Assembly: GCA_002256345.1 (NCBI GenBank)
Contig: NKIY01000005.1
Coordinates: 128,485-192,484 of the forward strand
DNA length: 64,000 nucleotides
Source of the DNA: Bradyrhizobiaceae bacterium PARB1
GTDB lineage: Bacteria > Pseudomonadota > Alphaproteobacteria > Rhizobiales > Xanthobacteraceae
Reading direction: 5' to 3'
A program made the position numbers and the translations under genes. Positions 16,927-25,250 of the stretch are shown here, one piece after another. Under the pieces are notes generated by a model, which was not told where the DNA came from, did not search any database, and was given only the letters and a program-made list of their open reading frames with translations. The first letter of the stretch is position 1. Each line of letters opens with the position of its first letter.

Positions 16927-18093
16927 GTGACGCCGCCGCGAGCGATCGCCATCGCCGGTGCCGGAATCGGCGGACTGACGGCAGCTTTGGCGCTGGCCGC
17001 CAAGGGGTTTCGTGTCACGGTCCTTGAGAAGGCCGAGCGACTGGAAGAGGTCGGCACTGGGCTGCAGCTGTCGCCCAATGCGAGCCGAATCCTGATCGCC
17101 TACGGCATCGCCGAGCGGCTGGGGTCTCACGCAATCACCACGCGCACGGTGACCATCATGACCGCCCGTAGCGGCGGCGAAGTGACACGCCTGTCCCTCG
17201 CCGCCAGCGCGCGAGCCGACGCGCCCTACTGGCTAGCCCACCGCGCCGATCTGCAGGCCGCGCTGCTGACTGAAGCCCGCAGCCGTCCCGAAATCGAACT
17301 CCGCCTCGCCTCGCCGGTTGACGATATCGAAACCACGGCTGACGGCGTTCGGGTCGGCGATCTCGAGGTCGGCACACTGATCGGTGCCGATGGCGCCTGG
17401 TCGGCGGTGCGGAACAAGGTCTTCCCGGACGTCCAGCCGCAATTCTCAGGCCTTATCGCCTGGCGCGGCACCTGCGACGCCGACGCACTCCCGAAACATA
17501 TCCGGCCCTCCGGCGTGCAGCTATGGATGGGACCTCGCGCGCATCTGGTCGTCTATCCGATGTCGGCGGGCCAGCGCATCAATATGGTGGCCATCGTTCC
17601 CGGCGAAGCGCTCGCGCCCGGCTGGAATGCGCCCGGCGCGCGCGATGATATCAATCTGCATTTCGATCATGCGCACTGGCCCGCCGATGCGCGCGCCATG
17701 ATCGCCGCCGTCGACAATTGGGGGCGCTGGCCGCTGTATACGATGCCCGATGGTGGGGCGTGGCATCGCGGCCGCGTTGCGCTGCTCGGTGACGCCGCTC
17801 ATGCGATGGTGCCCTTCGCCGCGCAAGGCGCAGGCATGGCGATCGAGGATGCCGCCGTCCTGGCGCAATGCCTTGGCGAGACGAAGAACGATGGCGAGGT
17901 CACCGCCGCGCTGGCGCGCTATGCCGTACTGAGAGAGCCGCGCGTTACCCGTGTGCAGCGGATGGCCCGTCAACAAGGGAAGATCTATCACCTGCAGGGA
18001 CCAATGGCCCTCGCACGCGACACGGTCATGCGCCTGCTCGGCCCTCGGCGGCTGCAGGCACGTCAGGACTGGATCTATAACTGGCGGCTGTAA
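16927..18093 (+). CDS. FAD-dependent aromatic-ring monooxygenase (salicylate hydroxylase type)
   Basis: A 388-residue flavoprotein of the class A monooxygenases. The Rossmann motif GAGIGGLTAALAL is at residues 11-23, the DG segment GADGAWSAVR in the middle, and the second FAD motif GDAAHAMVPFAAQGAG near residue 290. These enzymes use NAD(P)H and O2 to hydroxylate aromatic rings; UbiH-like ubiquinone hydroxylases are related. The start codon is GTG. The substrate cannot be told from context. Confidence 0.87.
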   Translation: MTPPRAIAIAGAGIGGLTAALALAAKGFRVTVLEKAERLEEVGTGLQLSPNASRILIAYGIAERLGSHAITTRTVTIMTARSGGEVTRLSLAASARADAPYWLAHRADLQAALLTEARSRPEIELRLASPVDDIETTADGVRVGDLEVGTLIGADGAWSAVRNKVFPDVQPQFSGLIAWRGTCDADALPKHIRPSGVQLWMGPRAHLVVYPMSAGQRINMVAIVPGEALAPGWNAPGARDDINLHFDHAHWPADARAMIAAVDNWGRWPLYTMPDGGAWHRGRVALLGDAAHAMVPFAAQGAGMAIEDAAVLAQCLGETKNDGEVTAALARYAVLREPRVTRVQRMARQQGKIYHLQGPMALARDTVMRLLGPRRLQARQDWIYNWRL

Positions 18094-18099
18094 AACGGA

Positions 18100-18498
18100 T
18101 CAGCGCCCGCGAGACCGCTTGGCAGGCGCCGCGGGCGCTGGTGCCGGCGGCGAGGCGGAAGCCACACACTTGTTCTTATGCCATTGCTCTTCGGCCAGCT
18201 TGGCCTGGGCACGGGTCGAGATGTAGTCGTTGCGATAGGCCAGTTCGCCGACCATGCTGCCGGCCGTACCCGTCTGCGCCTTGTCGATCAGCCCCTGCAA
18301 TTCGGCTGTCCGGGTCTGCAACCGCTTGCGCTCGGCTTCCAGCTGCGGGCAGTCGGTCAGATCGTAGATCGACGGATCGACGAACGCCCCGGACAGCGCA
18401 CCATCCCCCATGCTGGCGCAGCCGCCGAGCTGGACGGCGAGCAACAACACCGCTGCCGAAGCAATGCGGGAGGGCAAGCGAAAGGCGGGAGCTATCAT
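18100..18498 (-). CDS. Small lipoprotein
   Basis: A 132-residue protein with a lipoprotein signal: a hydrophobic stretch (IASAAVLLLAVQ) ending in LGGC, which places the lipidated Cys near residue 28. The mature part has a helical region (LEAERKRLQTRTAELQGLIDKA) and a Pro/Ala-rich, basic C-terminus. It likely sits in the outer membrane. GGAAAG precedes ATG 18498; longer starts would run into a repeat. It converges on the monooxygenase gene. Confidence 0.75.
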   Translation of the reverse strand: MIAPAFRLPSRIASAAVLLLAVQLGGCASMGDGALSGAFVDPSIYDLTDCPQLEAERKRLQTRTAELQGLIDKAQTGTAGSMVGELAYRNDYISTRAQAKLAEEQWHKNKCVASASPPAPAPAAPAKRSRGR

Positions 18499-18512
18499 CG
18501 GAACTTTCCAGA

Positions 18513-18562
18513 ACATGATGCCGAAAAGTGGCTTCCGGTTTTCGGACAGGATCATGCTCTAA
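18513..18562. repeat. Short palindromic repeat (GATCATGCTC type)
   Basis: ACATGATGCCGAAAA and TTTTCGGACAGGATCATG form an imperfect dyad. This is the sequence type 'GATCATGCTC' with a 'GAAAACCGG' core, spread between genes in many Rhizobiales. Here it covers the region just upstream of the lipoprotein start and so forms part of its leader or promoter. Confidence 0.6.
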
Positions 18563-18726
18563 CACTGGGAGAAGCCAGGATTCGCTTCATCGAAGGTGAA
18601 GCGGACCCTAGCCGGGCTTTATTGAGGTTGCGTAAAGCAGCGCCGGGTGGCCGGATTGAGGCCGGATCGCTCCGGCAAATAACCGATTTGGCGCAGCGCC
18701 CATTTGCGGCTATGGAGACGCGGCCT

Positions 18727-18812
18727 GCCCCCTTGATGGAATTGGTAGACATACAAGACTTAAAATCTTGAGTCCTCTGGGCGTGCCGGTTCGAGTCCGG
18801 CAGGGGGCACCA
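18727..18812 (+). tRNA. tRNA-Leu (anticodon UAA)
   Basis: An 86-nt class II tRNA. The acceptor stem GCCCCCT pairs with AGGGGGC, followed by A and an encoded CCA. The anticodon arm CAAGA / TCTTG encloses the loop CTTAAAA with anticodon TAA. A short variable arm and the T arm GCCGG-TTCGAGT-CCGGC follow. It reads leucine UUA and, by wobble, UUG codons, which are rare in this GC-rich genome. No 3'-end duplication that would mark an integrated element was found nearby. Confidence 0.96.
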
Positions 18813-18871
18813 GATCGCCATCGCTGCGGTTCACCATGGACGAAGGCCCTGTCTGCGCCTAAATCTTGCCT

Positions 18872-19126
18872 ATGAAAGATCAGGCACCCTGGGCCCGGAA
18901 GGTTTTCGACGAGCCGCGGGTCGGCTTTGTCGCCGAATACGGCTCGCAATTGCATCCGCTGGTAAAGCCACCGGAGCCGCCGACCGCGCCTGGACCATCG
19001 CCGCTCGACAAGATCATCGACGAAGACCGCCTCGGCTTTGCCGAAGCGCAACGCGCTGACGACACGCAGCGCGCGGCTATTGTCGCGAAGCTCCGCAGGC
19101 GGGGCCGCAAACCGCAAAGTGCGTAG
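18872..19126 (+). CDS. Small hypothetical protein
   Basis: An 84-residue hydrophilic protein, Pro-rich in the middle (HPLVKPPEPPTAPGPSP) and basic at the end. Two similar phrases, VFDEPRVGFVAEYG and IIDEDRLGFAEAQRA, hint at an internal duplication of a short motif. There is no good SD, signal or domain. It could be real but minor; the coding evidence is GC3 bias and position. Confidence 0.5.
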   Translation: MKDQAPWARKVFDEPRVGFVAEYGSQLHPLVKPPEPPTAPGPSPLDKIIDEDRLGFAEAQRADDTQRAAIVAKLRRRGRKPQSA

Positions 19127-19168
19127 AATGGTCGGGCTAAAAGCCCGACCACTTCCATCATCGCTCGC

Positions 19169-20392
19169 CTACTTCTTCGCCGTCACCATCGGGCACGCGC
19201 TCGCCGACAGCGGCGGAAAGGCTTCGTCGGCCTTCACGGTGGCGAGGATCTTGAGCACGTCATAGGGATCCTTGACCTCGGCGGGCTTCTTCACCTCGGC
19301 CAGATACATGTCGTGCACCATCAGATTGTCCGGCCGGAGCTTGCCGTTGCGCAGGAAGGCGTCGTCGAAGGTGCGGCCCTGCAGGTCCTTCACCACGGCC
19401 GCCGGGTCCTTGGTGTTCGCAGCTTCCACCGACTTGATGTAGTTCAGCGTCGATGAATAAACGCCGGCCTGCATCATGCTCGGCGGCTTGCCCATTTTCG
19501 CCGCATAGCGCTTGGAGAATTCGCGCGTGCGGTCGTCCATGTTCCAGTAGAAGCCCGAGGTCACCAGAAGCCCCTGCGCGCTTTTGAGGCCGACGCTGCG
19601 GATATCGTTCACGTCGAGCAAAAGCGCGATCATCTTCTGGTCGCCGCCCATCAGGCCGAATTCCTCCGCTTGCTTGATGACGTTCTGCGTATCGCTGCCC
19701 GCATTGGCGACGGCGATTACCTTGGCGCCCGACGATTTTGCCGTCAGCAACTGCGAGGAAAAATCCGCGGTATTGATCGGATGCGGCGCGCGGCCGAGCG
19801 ACTTGCCGCCGCCCTTGACGGCAACCTCGGTGACGTCGCGCTCAAGTGCCTGGCCAAATGCATAATCCGCAACGATGAAAAAGAAAGTATCGCCGCCGCG
19901 CTGGAGCATCGCCTTGCCAGCGACATTTGCGAGCGCATAGGTCGTGTAGGTCCACTGGATGAAATTCGGCGAGCAAAATTTGCCGCTCAGATCCGCCGAA
20001 CCGCCGGCGGATGTGATGAACATCTTGTTGCGCTCCTTGGCGAAGGTCTGCACGGCGATACAGACCGACGACACCGGCACGTCGAGAATGACATCGACGC
20101 CTTCCTGATCGTACCACTGACGCGCAATGTTACCGCCTACATCGGGCTTGTTGAGATGATCGGCCGAGATCAATTGAAGCGGCTTGCCAAGCGCCTTGCC
20201 GCCGCATTCGTCGATCGCGAGCTGTGCTGCCGCGACGGAGCCGGCGCCGCCATTGTCGGCGAACAGGCCCGTCATGTCGGTGAGCACGCCGAATTTCAGC
20301 GGGCTGTCATTCGCTGCGCGAACGATGGCCGGCGATGCGATCAGACCGAGACCGGTCGCCCCGACTCCAGCCAAAAACGTACGACGCTTCAT
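19169..20392 (-). CDS. ABC transporter substrate-binding protein, LivK type, Tat-exported
   Basis: A 407-residue periplasmic binding protein of the branched-chain amino acid / amide class (type 1 fold). The N-terminus KRRTFLAG followed by a helix and SPAIVRA is a twin-arginine signal. The mature protein opens PLKFGVLTDMTGLFAD, typical for the family, and GGSADLSG, TYTTYALAN and GFYWNMDD lie further on. GGGAGAAAACG precedes ATG 20392. No permease or ATPase gene accompanies it, so it is an orphan; the ligand is unknown. A perfect 16-bp dyad lies 147 bp upstream. Confidence 0.9.
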   Translation of the reverse strand: MKRRTFLAGVGATGLGLIASPAIVRAANDSPLKFGVLTDMTGLFADNGGAGSVAAAQLAIDECGGKALGKPLQLISADHLNKPDVGGNIARQWYDQEGVDVILDVPVSSVCIAVQTFAKERNKMFITSAGGSADLSGKFCSPNFIQWTYTTYALANVAGKAMLQRGGDTFFFIVADYAFGQALERDVTEVAVKGGGKSLGRAPHPINTADFSSQLLTAKSSGAKVIAVANAGSDTQNVIKQAEEFGLMGGDQKMIALLLDVNDIRSVGLKSAQGLLVTSGFYWNMDDRTREFSKRYAAKMGKPPSMMQAGVYSSTLNYIKSVEAANTKDPAAVVKDLQGRTFDDAFLRNGKLRPDNLMVHDMYLAEVKKPAEVKDPYDVLKILATVKADEAFPPLSASACPMVTAKK

Positions 20393-20538
20393 GTTCGTTT
20401 TCTCCCAGTTATGATTTTTATTGGCGGGGAGATTGCGTGGTGATGCGCGACGACGCAAGACGCAGCTGCGTATTTTAAGATCAAAGATGCGCAAGTGACG
20501 ATTGATCGCGCCGGGCTGCAACCTGCAATCGGCGGGCT

Positions 20539-20554
20539 ATTCACATATGTGAAT
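20539..20554. promoter_or_regulatory. 16-bp palindrome, candidate operator
   Basis: ATTCACATATGTGAAT is a perfect palindrome 147 bp upstream of the LivK-type gene (minus strand). Its size and symmetry suit a dimeric regulator, for example of the GntR or Fnr/Crp size class, but no regulator is assigned. Confidence 0.45.
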
Positions 20555-20566
20555 TGGATGAAAAAC

Positions 20567-20645
20567 GCAGGATGGATCGAGTGCAGCGAAACCCATCAAT
20601 CCCTGCCGCTGCTTGGCCAATGGGTTTCACGTGGTGCTACACACC
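20567..20645. repeat. Degenerate intergenic repeat (GGATGG...AAACCCATC type)
   Basis: CAGGATGGATCGAG and GCGAAACCCATC face AATGGGTTTCACG and GGTGCTACACA, an imperfect inverted pair. Related genomes carry many copies of the form GGATGGGTAGAGCG ... GAAACCCATC. This copy is decayed. Confidence 0.5.
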
Positions 20646-20667
20646 TTCGCTCTCCCCATCCGACAAA

Positions 20668-21426
20668 TCACCCGCCCGTCACCACCACGCGCGCGCCGCT
20701 CGCCGCAAACATCACGCGTTGATTGTTCGGCGCATCGCCATCCGTCACCAGCGTCCAATGCGGTGGCAGCGGCGCCCAGGCATCCTGTTCGGCGCGGCCG
20801 AGCTTGCCGGCGTCCGCCAGCACGATGACGTCCTTGGCCTGCTGCATCATCAGCGACTTCAGCGCCACCTGTTCGAGATCGGCTTCGCACAGGCCGCGTC
20901 CATCGACGACACCGTCGGCGCTCATGATCGCACGATCTGCCGTCATGCGGCGCAGCGCTTCGGCGGCAAGCGGACCCATGGTGCTCATGCTGGTGGCGCG
21001 GATCGCGCCGCCGAGCACGATGAGTTCGATACCCGGCGCCTTCGCCAGGAAAGGCAGCAGCGCAAGATTGTTGGTGATGATGCGGAGCTTGCGCTGCAGC
21101 AGCAGCCGACCGAAGGCAGCCACCGTGGAGCCGGCATCGAGAATCAGTGTTTCGCCGTCCTTGATCAGATCGGCGGCCGCGCGGGCGATGGCCTGCTTGG
21201 CTTTGCCCTGCACGGCGATGCGCTGGTCGAGGGTCGCCTCGGCGACATGGCCGGTGAGAATGGCGCCGCCATAGGTGCGACGCACATGATTGTTTCTGGA
21301 GAGAAACTGCAGGTCGCGGCGGACCGTCGAGGCGGAGACGTCGAAACGGCGGGCGAGATCGTCCACATCGATCTCGCCTGCATTCAGCGCGTCGAGCAGA
21401 CGCGCCCGTCGTTCCTTGCTGCGCAT
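20668..21426 (-). CDS. DeoR/GlpR-family transcriptional regulator
   Basis: A 252-residue regulator. The N-terminal winged helix (residues 1-55, with DVDDLARRFDVSASTVRRDL) is followed by a sugar-phosphate-sensing DeoRC domain (LILDAGSTVAAFG, NNLALLPFLA, VLADAGKLGR). DeoR regulators usually repress nearby sugar catabolism genes until a phosphorylated intermediate binds. I use ATG 21426, eight bases after GGAAAG; ATG 21432 is too close to it. It shares direction with, and most likely controls, the kdgT-type / DUF1537 / pdxA2 operon to its right. Confidence 0.9.
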   Translation of the reverse strand: MRSKERRARLLDALNAGEIDVDDLARRFDVSASTVRRDLQFLSRNNHVRRTYGGAILTGHVAEATLDQRIAVQGKAKQAIARAAADLIKDGETLILDAGSTVAAFGRLLLQRKLRIITNNLALLPFLAKAPGIELIVLGGAIRATSMSTMGPLAAEALRRMTADRAIMSADGVVDGRGLCEADLEQVALKSLMMQQAKDVIVLADAGKLGRAEQDAWAPLPPHWTLVTDGDAPNNQRVMFAASGARVVVTGG

Positions 21427-21490
21427 CGACATCGCTTTCCCGGCCCCTCGTCACACTTGTTGTTCCAGGGCGTCGACGCGCCATCGCGGC

Positions 21491-21569
21491 GGCGAACCCG
21501 GAATCTTGTCATGGCTAGAGCACAACGGGATTCCGGGTTCGCGCGCAAGAGCGCGCCCCGGAATGACAG
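21491..21569. repeat. Palindromic repeat, family A (CCCGGAATCT / ATTCCGGG)
   Basis: GCGAACCCGGAATCTT and GGGATTCCGGGTTCGCG are inverted halves around a short spacer, ending CGCCCCGGAATGAC. Other copies of this family in the window are at 36964, 39982, 45511 and 51308. This copy separates pdxA2 from the DeoR gene. Confidence 0.75.
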
Positions 21570-21571
21570 CA

Positions 21572-22573
21572 TTATGCCGCCTTAGCGCCCGGAGCCAGAT
21601 CGACCGCCTGACGCAGCGCCTCGATCAGGCTGCGCTCGTCGGCAATGCCCTTGCCCGCGATGTCGAAAGCGGTGCCGTGATCGACCGAGGTCCGAATGAC
21701 CGGCAGACCCACGGTGATGTTGACGCCGGATTCGAGGCCCAGCACCTTGATCGGGCCATGGCCCTGATCGTGATACATGGCCACCACCATGTCGTAGTCG
21801 CCGCGGCCGGCAAGGAAGAACAGCGTGTCGGCCGGCAGCGGGCCACGCACGTCCCAGCCCTTGGCCTGGCACTTCTCGACGGCAGGCGTGATCTTCTCGG
21901 CTTCCTCGCCATACCCGAACAGGCCGTTCTCGCCGGCATGCGGATTGATGGCGCAGACGCCGATCTTCGGGTTCTTGATGCCGGCCTTCACCAGCACATC
22001 ATGGCCGCGGGTGATGACGCGCTCGACGAGGCCCGGCTCGATCTTCTTGATGGCGTCGATCAGGCCGATATGCGTGGTGACGTGAATGACGCGCAGTTTC
22101 GGCGAGACCAGCATCATCGAGACTTCCGGCGTGCCGGTGAGATGCGCGAGCAGCTCGGTGTGGCCAGGATATTTGTGGCCAGCGGCATGCAGCGCTTCCT
22201 TCGACAGCGGCGCGGTGCAGATGCCCTGGGCGAGCCCGGCCTGCACCACCTGCACGGCCTTCTCGATATAGCGATAGGCGGCTTCACCGGCGATCGGCGA
22301 GTTCTGACCGAAGGGCAGATCGGCCGGCACATTCTTCAGATCGACGCACTGGACATTCTTCGAGGCGAAATTCGCATCCTTCGCGTCGCTGAGCGAATCC
22401 ACCTCGAGCGAGGAGCCGACGATCTTCGCAGCCTGACGCAGGCGGCCGGCATCGCCGATCACCAGCATGTTGCACAGCGCCTGCGCTTCCGGCTGCGCCA
22501 GTGCCTTCATGATCACTTCGGGGCCGATGCCGGCCGGATCGCCCATGGTGATCGCAATGGTCGGACGGGTCAT
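21572..22573 (-). CDS. pdxA2: PdxA2-type 4-phospho-D-threonate/erythronate dehydrogenase
   Basis: A 333-residue member of the PdxA family: ITMGDPAGIGPEV at the N-terminus, metal-binding His in GHKYPGHTELLAHLTG, and YHDQGHGPIKVLG near the C-terminus. PdxA itself makes pyridoxal precursors, but copies next to a DUF1537 kinase are the PdxA2 group, which oxidise and decarboxylate 4-phosphorylated D-threonate or D-erythronate to dihydroxyacetone phosphate. The ATG overlaps the kinase stop (ATGA), so the genes are translationally coupled. The choice of PdxA2 rests on this context. Confidence 0.88.
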   Translation of the reverse strand: MTRPTIAITMGDPAGIGPEVIMKALAQPEAQALCNMLVIGDAGRLRQAAKIVGSSLEVDSLSDAKDANFASKNVQCVDLKNVPADLPFGQNSPIAGEAAYRYIEKAVQVVQAGLAQGICTAPLSKEALHAAGHKYPGHTELLAHLTGTPEVSMMLVSPKLRVIHVTTHIGLIDAIKKIEPGLVERVITRGHDVLVKAGIKNPKIGVCAINPHAGENGLFGYGEEAEKITPAVEKCQAKGWDVRGPLPADTLFFLAGRGDYDMVVAMYHDQGHGPIKVLGLESGVNITVGLPVIRTSVDHGTAFDIAGKGIADERSLIEALRQAVDLAPGAKAA

Positions 22574-23823
22574 GCAAAGCTTCCTTTGGTTCGAACAGTG
22601 CGAAGACGTTCGCTGATGCGGATGAGGCTCATTTCGTCACCGAAAGCGCCGGCCTTGGTGGCGATGGGAACGGAGAGCTGGCCGAGCGTCTGGCCGAGCG
22701 ACACGCCCGGCTCGATCTCGTCGGCCAGACGAATGCCATTGACGCCGAAGCGCGACAGCAGTGCAGCCGCGGTCTCTCCGCCGGTCGCAGCGAAGGCACC
22801 GATCGACGGCGCGACGCTTTCCAGCGTCACGGCGAGGCCTTCAGCGAGCTTCGGGCCGAGCGCCATGTTCAGCTCGCCTTCCATCATGATCTCGACCAGC
22901 GCATCGCCGCCGGAAGCGAGATGCGCCGATACGTCGGCAGCGAGCGTTGCACGCTCGGGTGCATCGGCAGCAAGGAGTGTTTCGGGCGCCACCGGGAAAT
23001 GCTTCACGGTGCCGGTTTCCTGCAGTTTTCGCGCGGCAGAGCGCGAGGCGCCGGCGACCGAGCCGACCACAATCAGCGTCCCCTGTTCGCTTGCGGGAAT
23101 CTTCAGCGACGCAACAGTGGTGCCGGCATCGAGGCCCGCCAGCGCATGCGCGAGGCCGGCACTGCCGATGAAGAAGGTCGCCTTCGAGGCATGCAGGCTG
23201 GCCTCGGCAATCAGATGCAGATCGTTGTCGGTCTCGGCATCGCAGCACGCGACAACATCGCCTTCAGCCGCGAGCTTGGCAAAAACGGATTTGAGATCGC
23301 CGCCACGAATGGTGGCGAGCGTCACCTTCTCGCCGCGCACACCGGCGGTGGCCAGTACATCGGCGAGATCAGCATTGGGATAGGTGTGATCGCGCTGCCA
23401 GACTTCGGCGTCTTCGAGCGGAGCACCTTTCACAAGAATACGCCCATCAATGGTCGTGCGGCCCGTGGCCGGAAAGGCCGGCGCGAATACGCCCAAGCCC
23501 GCACCAACATTCGCCTTGAGATAATCGAGTGCAGCTTTCGTCTCAGCTGCGGGTTGGCCCCGCAGCGTCGAGTCGATTTTCTTGAACAACGTGCGGCCCG
23601 GCTCGCACAAGCGCGCCAGAACGTCGGTGTGCCGCTGAGCTGCGTCCGCGGCACTCATGCCGCGGCTCGCTGCATCATAGGCCAGGACCGGAAGCTGGTG
23701 ATCCGACGCCTCGGATACTTCGCCCCATGTCACCGCGGCGCTGCTTCCACGTCGCCCGAAGGCGATGGCGCAGTCCGCAGCACCGGTGAGATCGTCCGCG
23801 AGGATCAGCCAGCGATCAGTCAT
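22570..23823 (-). CDS. Four-carbon sugar acid kinase (DUF1537 / DtnK type)
   Basis: A 417-residue kinase. The N-terminal domain starts LILADDLTGAADCAIAFG, the signature of the DUF1537 family, and the C-terminal nucleotide-binding domain has GGETAAALLSRFG and GIRLADEIEPG. Family members phosphorylate D-threonate, L-threonate or D-erythronate at the 4-position using ATP. The real start is ATG 23823, 1 bp after the permease stop; a much longer in-frame open stretch upstream is antisense to the permease gene. Specificity cannot be told from sequence. Confidence 0.9.
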   Translation of the reverse strand: MTDRWLILADDLTGAADCAIAFGRRGSSAAVTWGEVSEASDHQLPVLAYDAASRGMSAADAAQRHTDVLARLCEPGRTLFKKIDSTLRGQPAAETKAALDYLKANVGAGLGVFAPAFPATGRTTIDGRILVKGAPLEDAEVWQRDHTYPNADLADVLATAGVRGEKVTLATIRGGDLKSVFAKLAAEGDVVACCDAETDNDLHLIAEASLHASKATFFIGSAGLAHALAGLDAGTTVASLKIPASEQGTLIVVGSVAGASRSAARKLQETGTVKHFPVAPETLLAADAPERATLAADVSAHLASGGDALVEIMMEGELNMALGPKLAEGLAVTLESVAPSIGAFAATGGETAAALLSRFGVNGIRLADEIEPGVSLGQTLGQLSVPIATKAGAFGDEMSLIRISERLRTVRTKGSFA

Positions 23824-23824
23824 G

Positions 23825-24856
23825 TCAGCGTCCAGTTGCCGGAGCCGAGGATGCCGGAGCCTGTGCAGGCGTGGCGGCTGCGTCTTCGGCCGGCTCGACT
23901 TCACGGCCAACGATCTTCGCAGTCCATGCGGTCGCGATCGGCACCAGGATGGCGGTGACGACGACGCAGGCGGCGACGAGGATGGTCGCAGGTGCAGCGG
24001 CTTCTGCATAGGCCGGGTTAGCGGCAGCAACGATAGCCGGCACGGCGGCGGCATTACCTGCGGTCGATGCCGCAGCGACACCAGCGACGCCGTTGCCGCC
24101 AATCAAGCGGTCCGCGAAGAACAGCGGAATGCCGGTGAAGACGACGACCGCAACGCCCATGCCGAGGCCGAGCAGACCAGCCTGCCAGACCTTGCTGAGA
24201 TCAAGGCCTGCACCGAGCGCGAAGGCGAAGAACGGGATCATCACCGGGATCGCCTTGCTGAGGAATTCGCGCATCTCGCGATCGAGATTGCCGATCAGCA
24301 TGCCGACAGCCAGTGGCAGGATCGCGCCGACCAGCGTCTGCACCGGAAATGCCGAGAGACCGGCAACGCCGAGTGTGATCATGGTGAGGAACGGGCCACT
24401 CTCCAGCGACATGATCGTGTAGGCACCGACATCGCGCGGACGGCCATACTGGCCCATCAGCGCCATGTAGAGACCGCCATTGGTGTCATTCATCGAGGCG
24501 ACGATGGCGAGAGTCGAAAGACCGGCGAACATGCCGGCGGTGACCGGAGCTTCGGCGAAACCGAGCACGCGGCCGAAGATCAGGCCGAGCACCATCGCGC
24601 TCACGACCTTGACGATCAGCAGCGTGCCGCCCTTCTTGACGATGTAGGGGGTCGCCTTGATGTCGATGCTGGCGCCCATGCAGACGTAAAACACTGCAAG
24701 AATGGTGAGCGCACCCGAGAACAGCGCGCCGGTGAAGGAGCCGAAATATTTCGGCGTGCCCGGAAAGAAAGTCGCGATCAGCGCGCCGGCGAGAAGCGGC
24801 ACCACCATCATACCGCCGGGGACTTTCTCGATCGCCCGCTTGATTGGAATTTGCAT
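23825..24856 (-). CDS. KdgT-type sugar acid permease
   Basis: A 343-residue membrane protein of the 2-keto-3-deoxygluconate permease family, with about ten hydrophobic helices; the first segment reads [20 protein letters not shown], a typical family start. Other marks are [18 protein letters not shown] and [16 protein letters not shown]. It should import the sugar acid that the next two enzymes phosphorylate and oxidise. GGGGAG lies before ATG 24856; it is the first gene of the operon. C-terminal residues are Ala/Pro-rich. Confidence 0.9.
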   Translation of the reverse strand: MQIPIKRAIEKVPGGMMVVPLLAGALIATFFPGTPKYFGSFTGALFSGALTILAVFYVCMGASIDIKATPYIVKKGGTLLIVKVVSAMVLGLIFGRVLGFAEAPVTAGMFAGLSTLAIVASMNDTNGGLYMALMGQYGRPRDVGAYTIMSLESGPFLTMITLGVAGLSAFPVQTLVGAILPLAVGMLIGNLDREMREFLSKAIPVMIPFFAFALGAGLDLSKVWQAGLLGLGMGVAVVVFTGIPLFFADRLIGGNGVAGVAAASTAGNAAAVPAIVAAANPAYAEAAAPATILVAACVVVTAILVPIATAWTAKIVGREVEPAEDAAATPAQAPASSAPATGR

Positions 24857-24902
24857 GTTTGAACTCCCCGTCTTCGCGCTTTGCGCCTCAAATCGATTAT
24901 TC

Positions 24903-24987
24903 TGCGCAATTCGCCCGTATGGCCCCAGCGCGGGCGGCGGTTTATGCGCATGATACGCAAATGACAACCCCACTTTGCGCAATTCGC
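24903..24987. promoter_or_regulatory. Paired TGCGCAATTCGC sites upstream of the sugar acid operon
   Basis: The 12-mer TGCGCAATTCGC occurs exactly twice, at 24903-24914 and 24976-24987, 73 bp apart in the same orientation. Between them lies TGCGCATGATACGCA, a related dyad. They lie 47-131 bp upstream of the permease ATG (minus strand) and are good candidates for operator sites of the DeoR regulator. The rest of the 24857-25168 gap holds only loose repeats of CAAGGATGCCGCA. Confidence 0.55.
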
Positions 24988-25165
24988 GCATCTTCTAAAA
25001 GAATCTTAACGCAATAATGTTTCGGATAGCTGCCTCAAGGATGCCGCAAGACGCTGGGGACCGAGGCTAAAACGACGCCGTTTAGCGGTGCCTAAAAACC
25101 GTTTTCCGCAAGGATGCCGCAGGCCTGCCGCTGGCGTGACGCAGCGGCCTCTGGTTTGCCGCAAG

Positions 25166-25200
25166 AAAAAGCGCCGGCCTGAGGGTTCAGGCCGGCGCTT
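25166..25200 (-). terminator. Rho-independent terminator of the first peptide-binding protein gene
   Basis: A perfect 14-bp stem, AAGCGCCGGCCTGA (25169-25182) and TCAGGCCGGCGCTT (25187-25200), with a 4-nt loop. On the minus strand it runs into TTTTTC (25165-25170). It lies 51 bp past the stop of the gene at 25251. Confidence 0.88.
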
Positions 25201-25250
25201 CGGTTCTTTTCGTGTGTCAGCAATGAGGCGGCATCGCCCAGGCCTGCCGA

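Noticed and set aside
18727-19160. tRNA-Leu as an integration site for a mobile element
   Set aside because: No duplicate of the tRNA 3' end and no integrase or phage gene was found on either side.
21290-23383. A 697-codon plus-strand open frame
   Set aside because: Antisense to the DeoR, pdxA2 and DUF1537 genes; crosses a repeat element; no domain.
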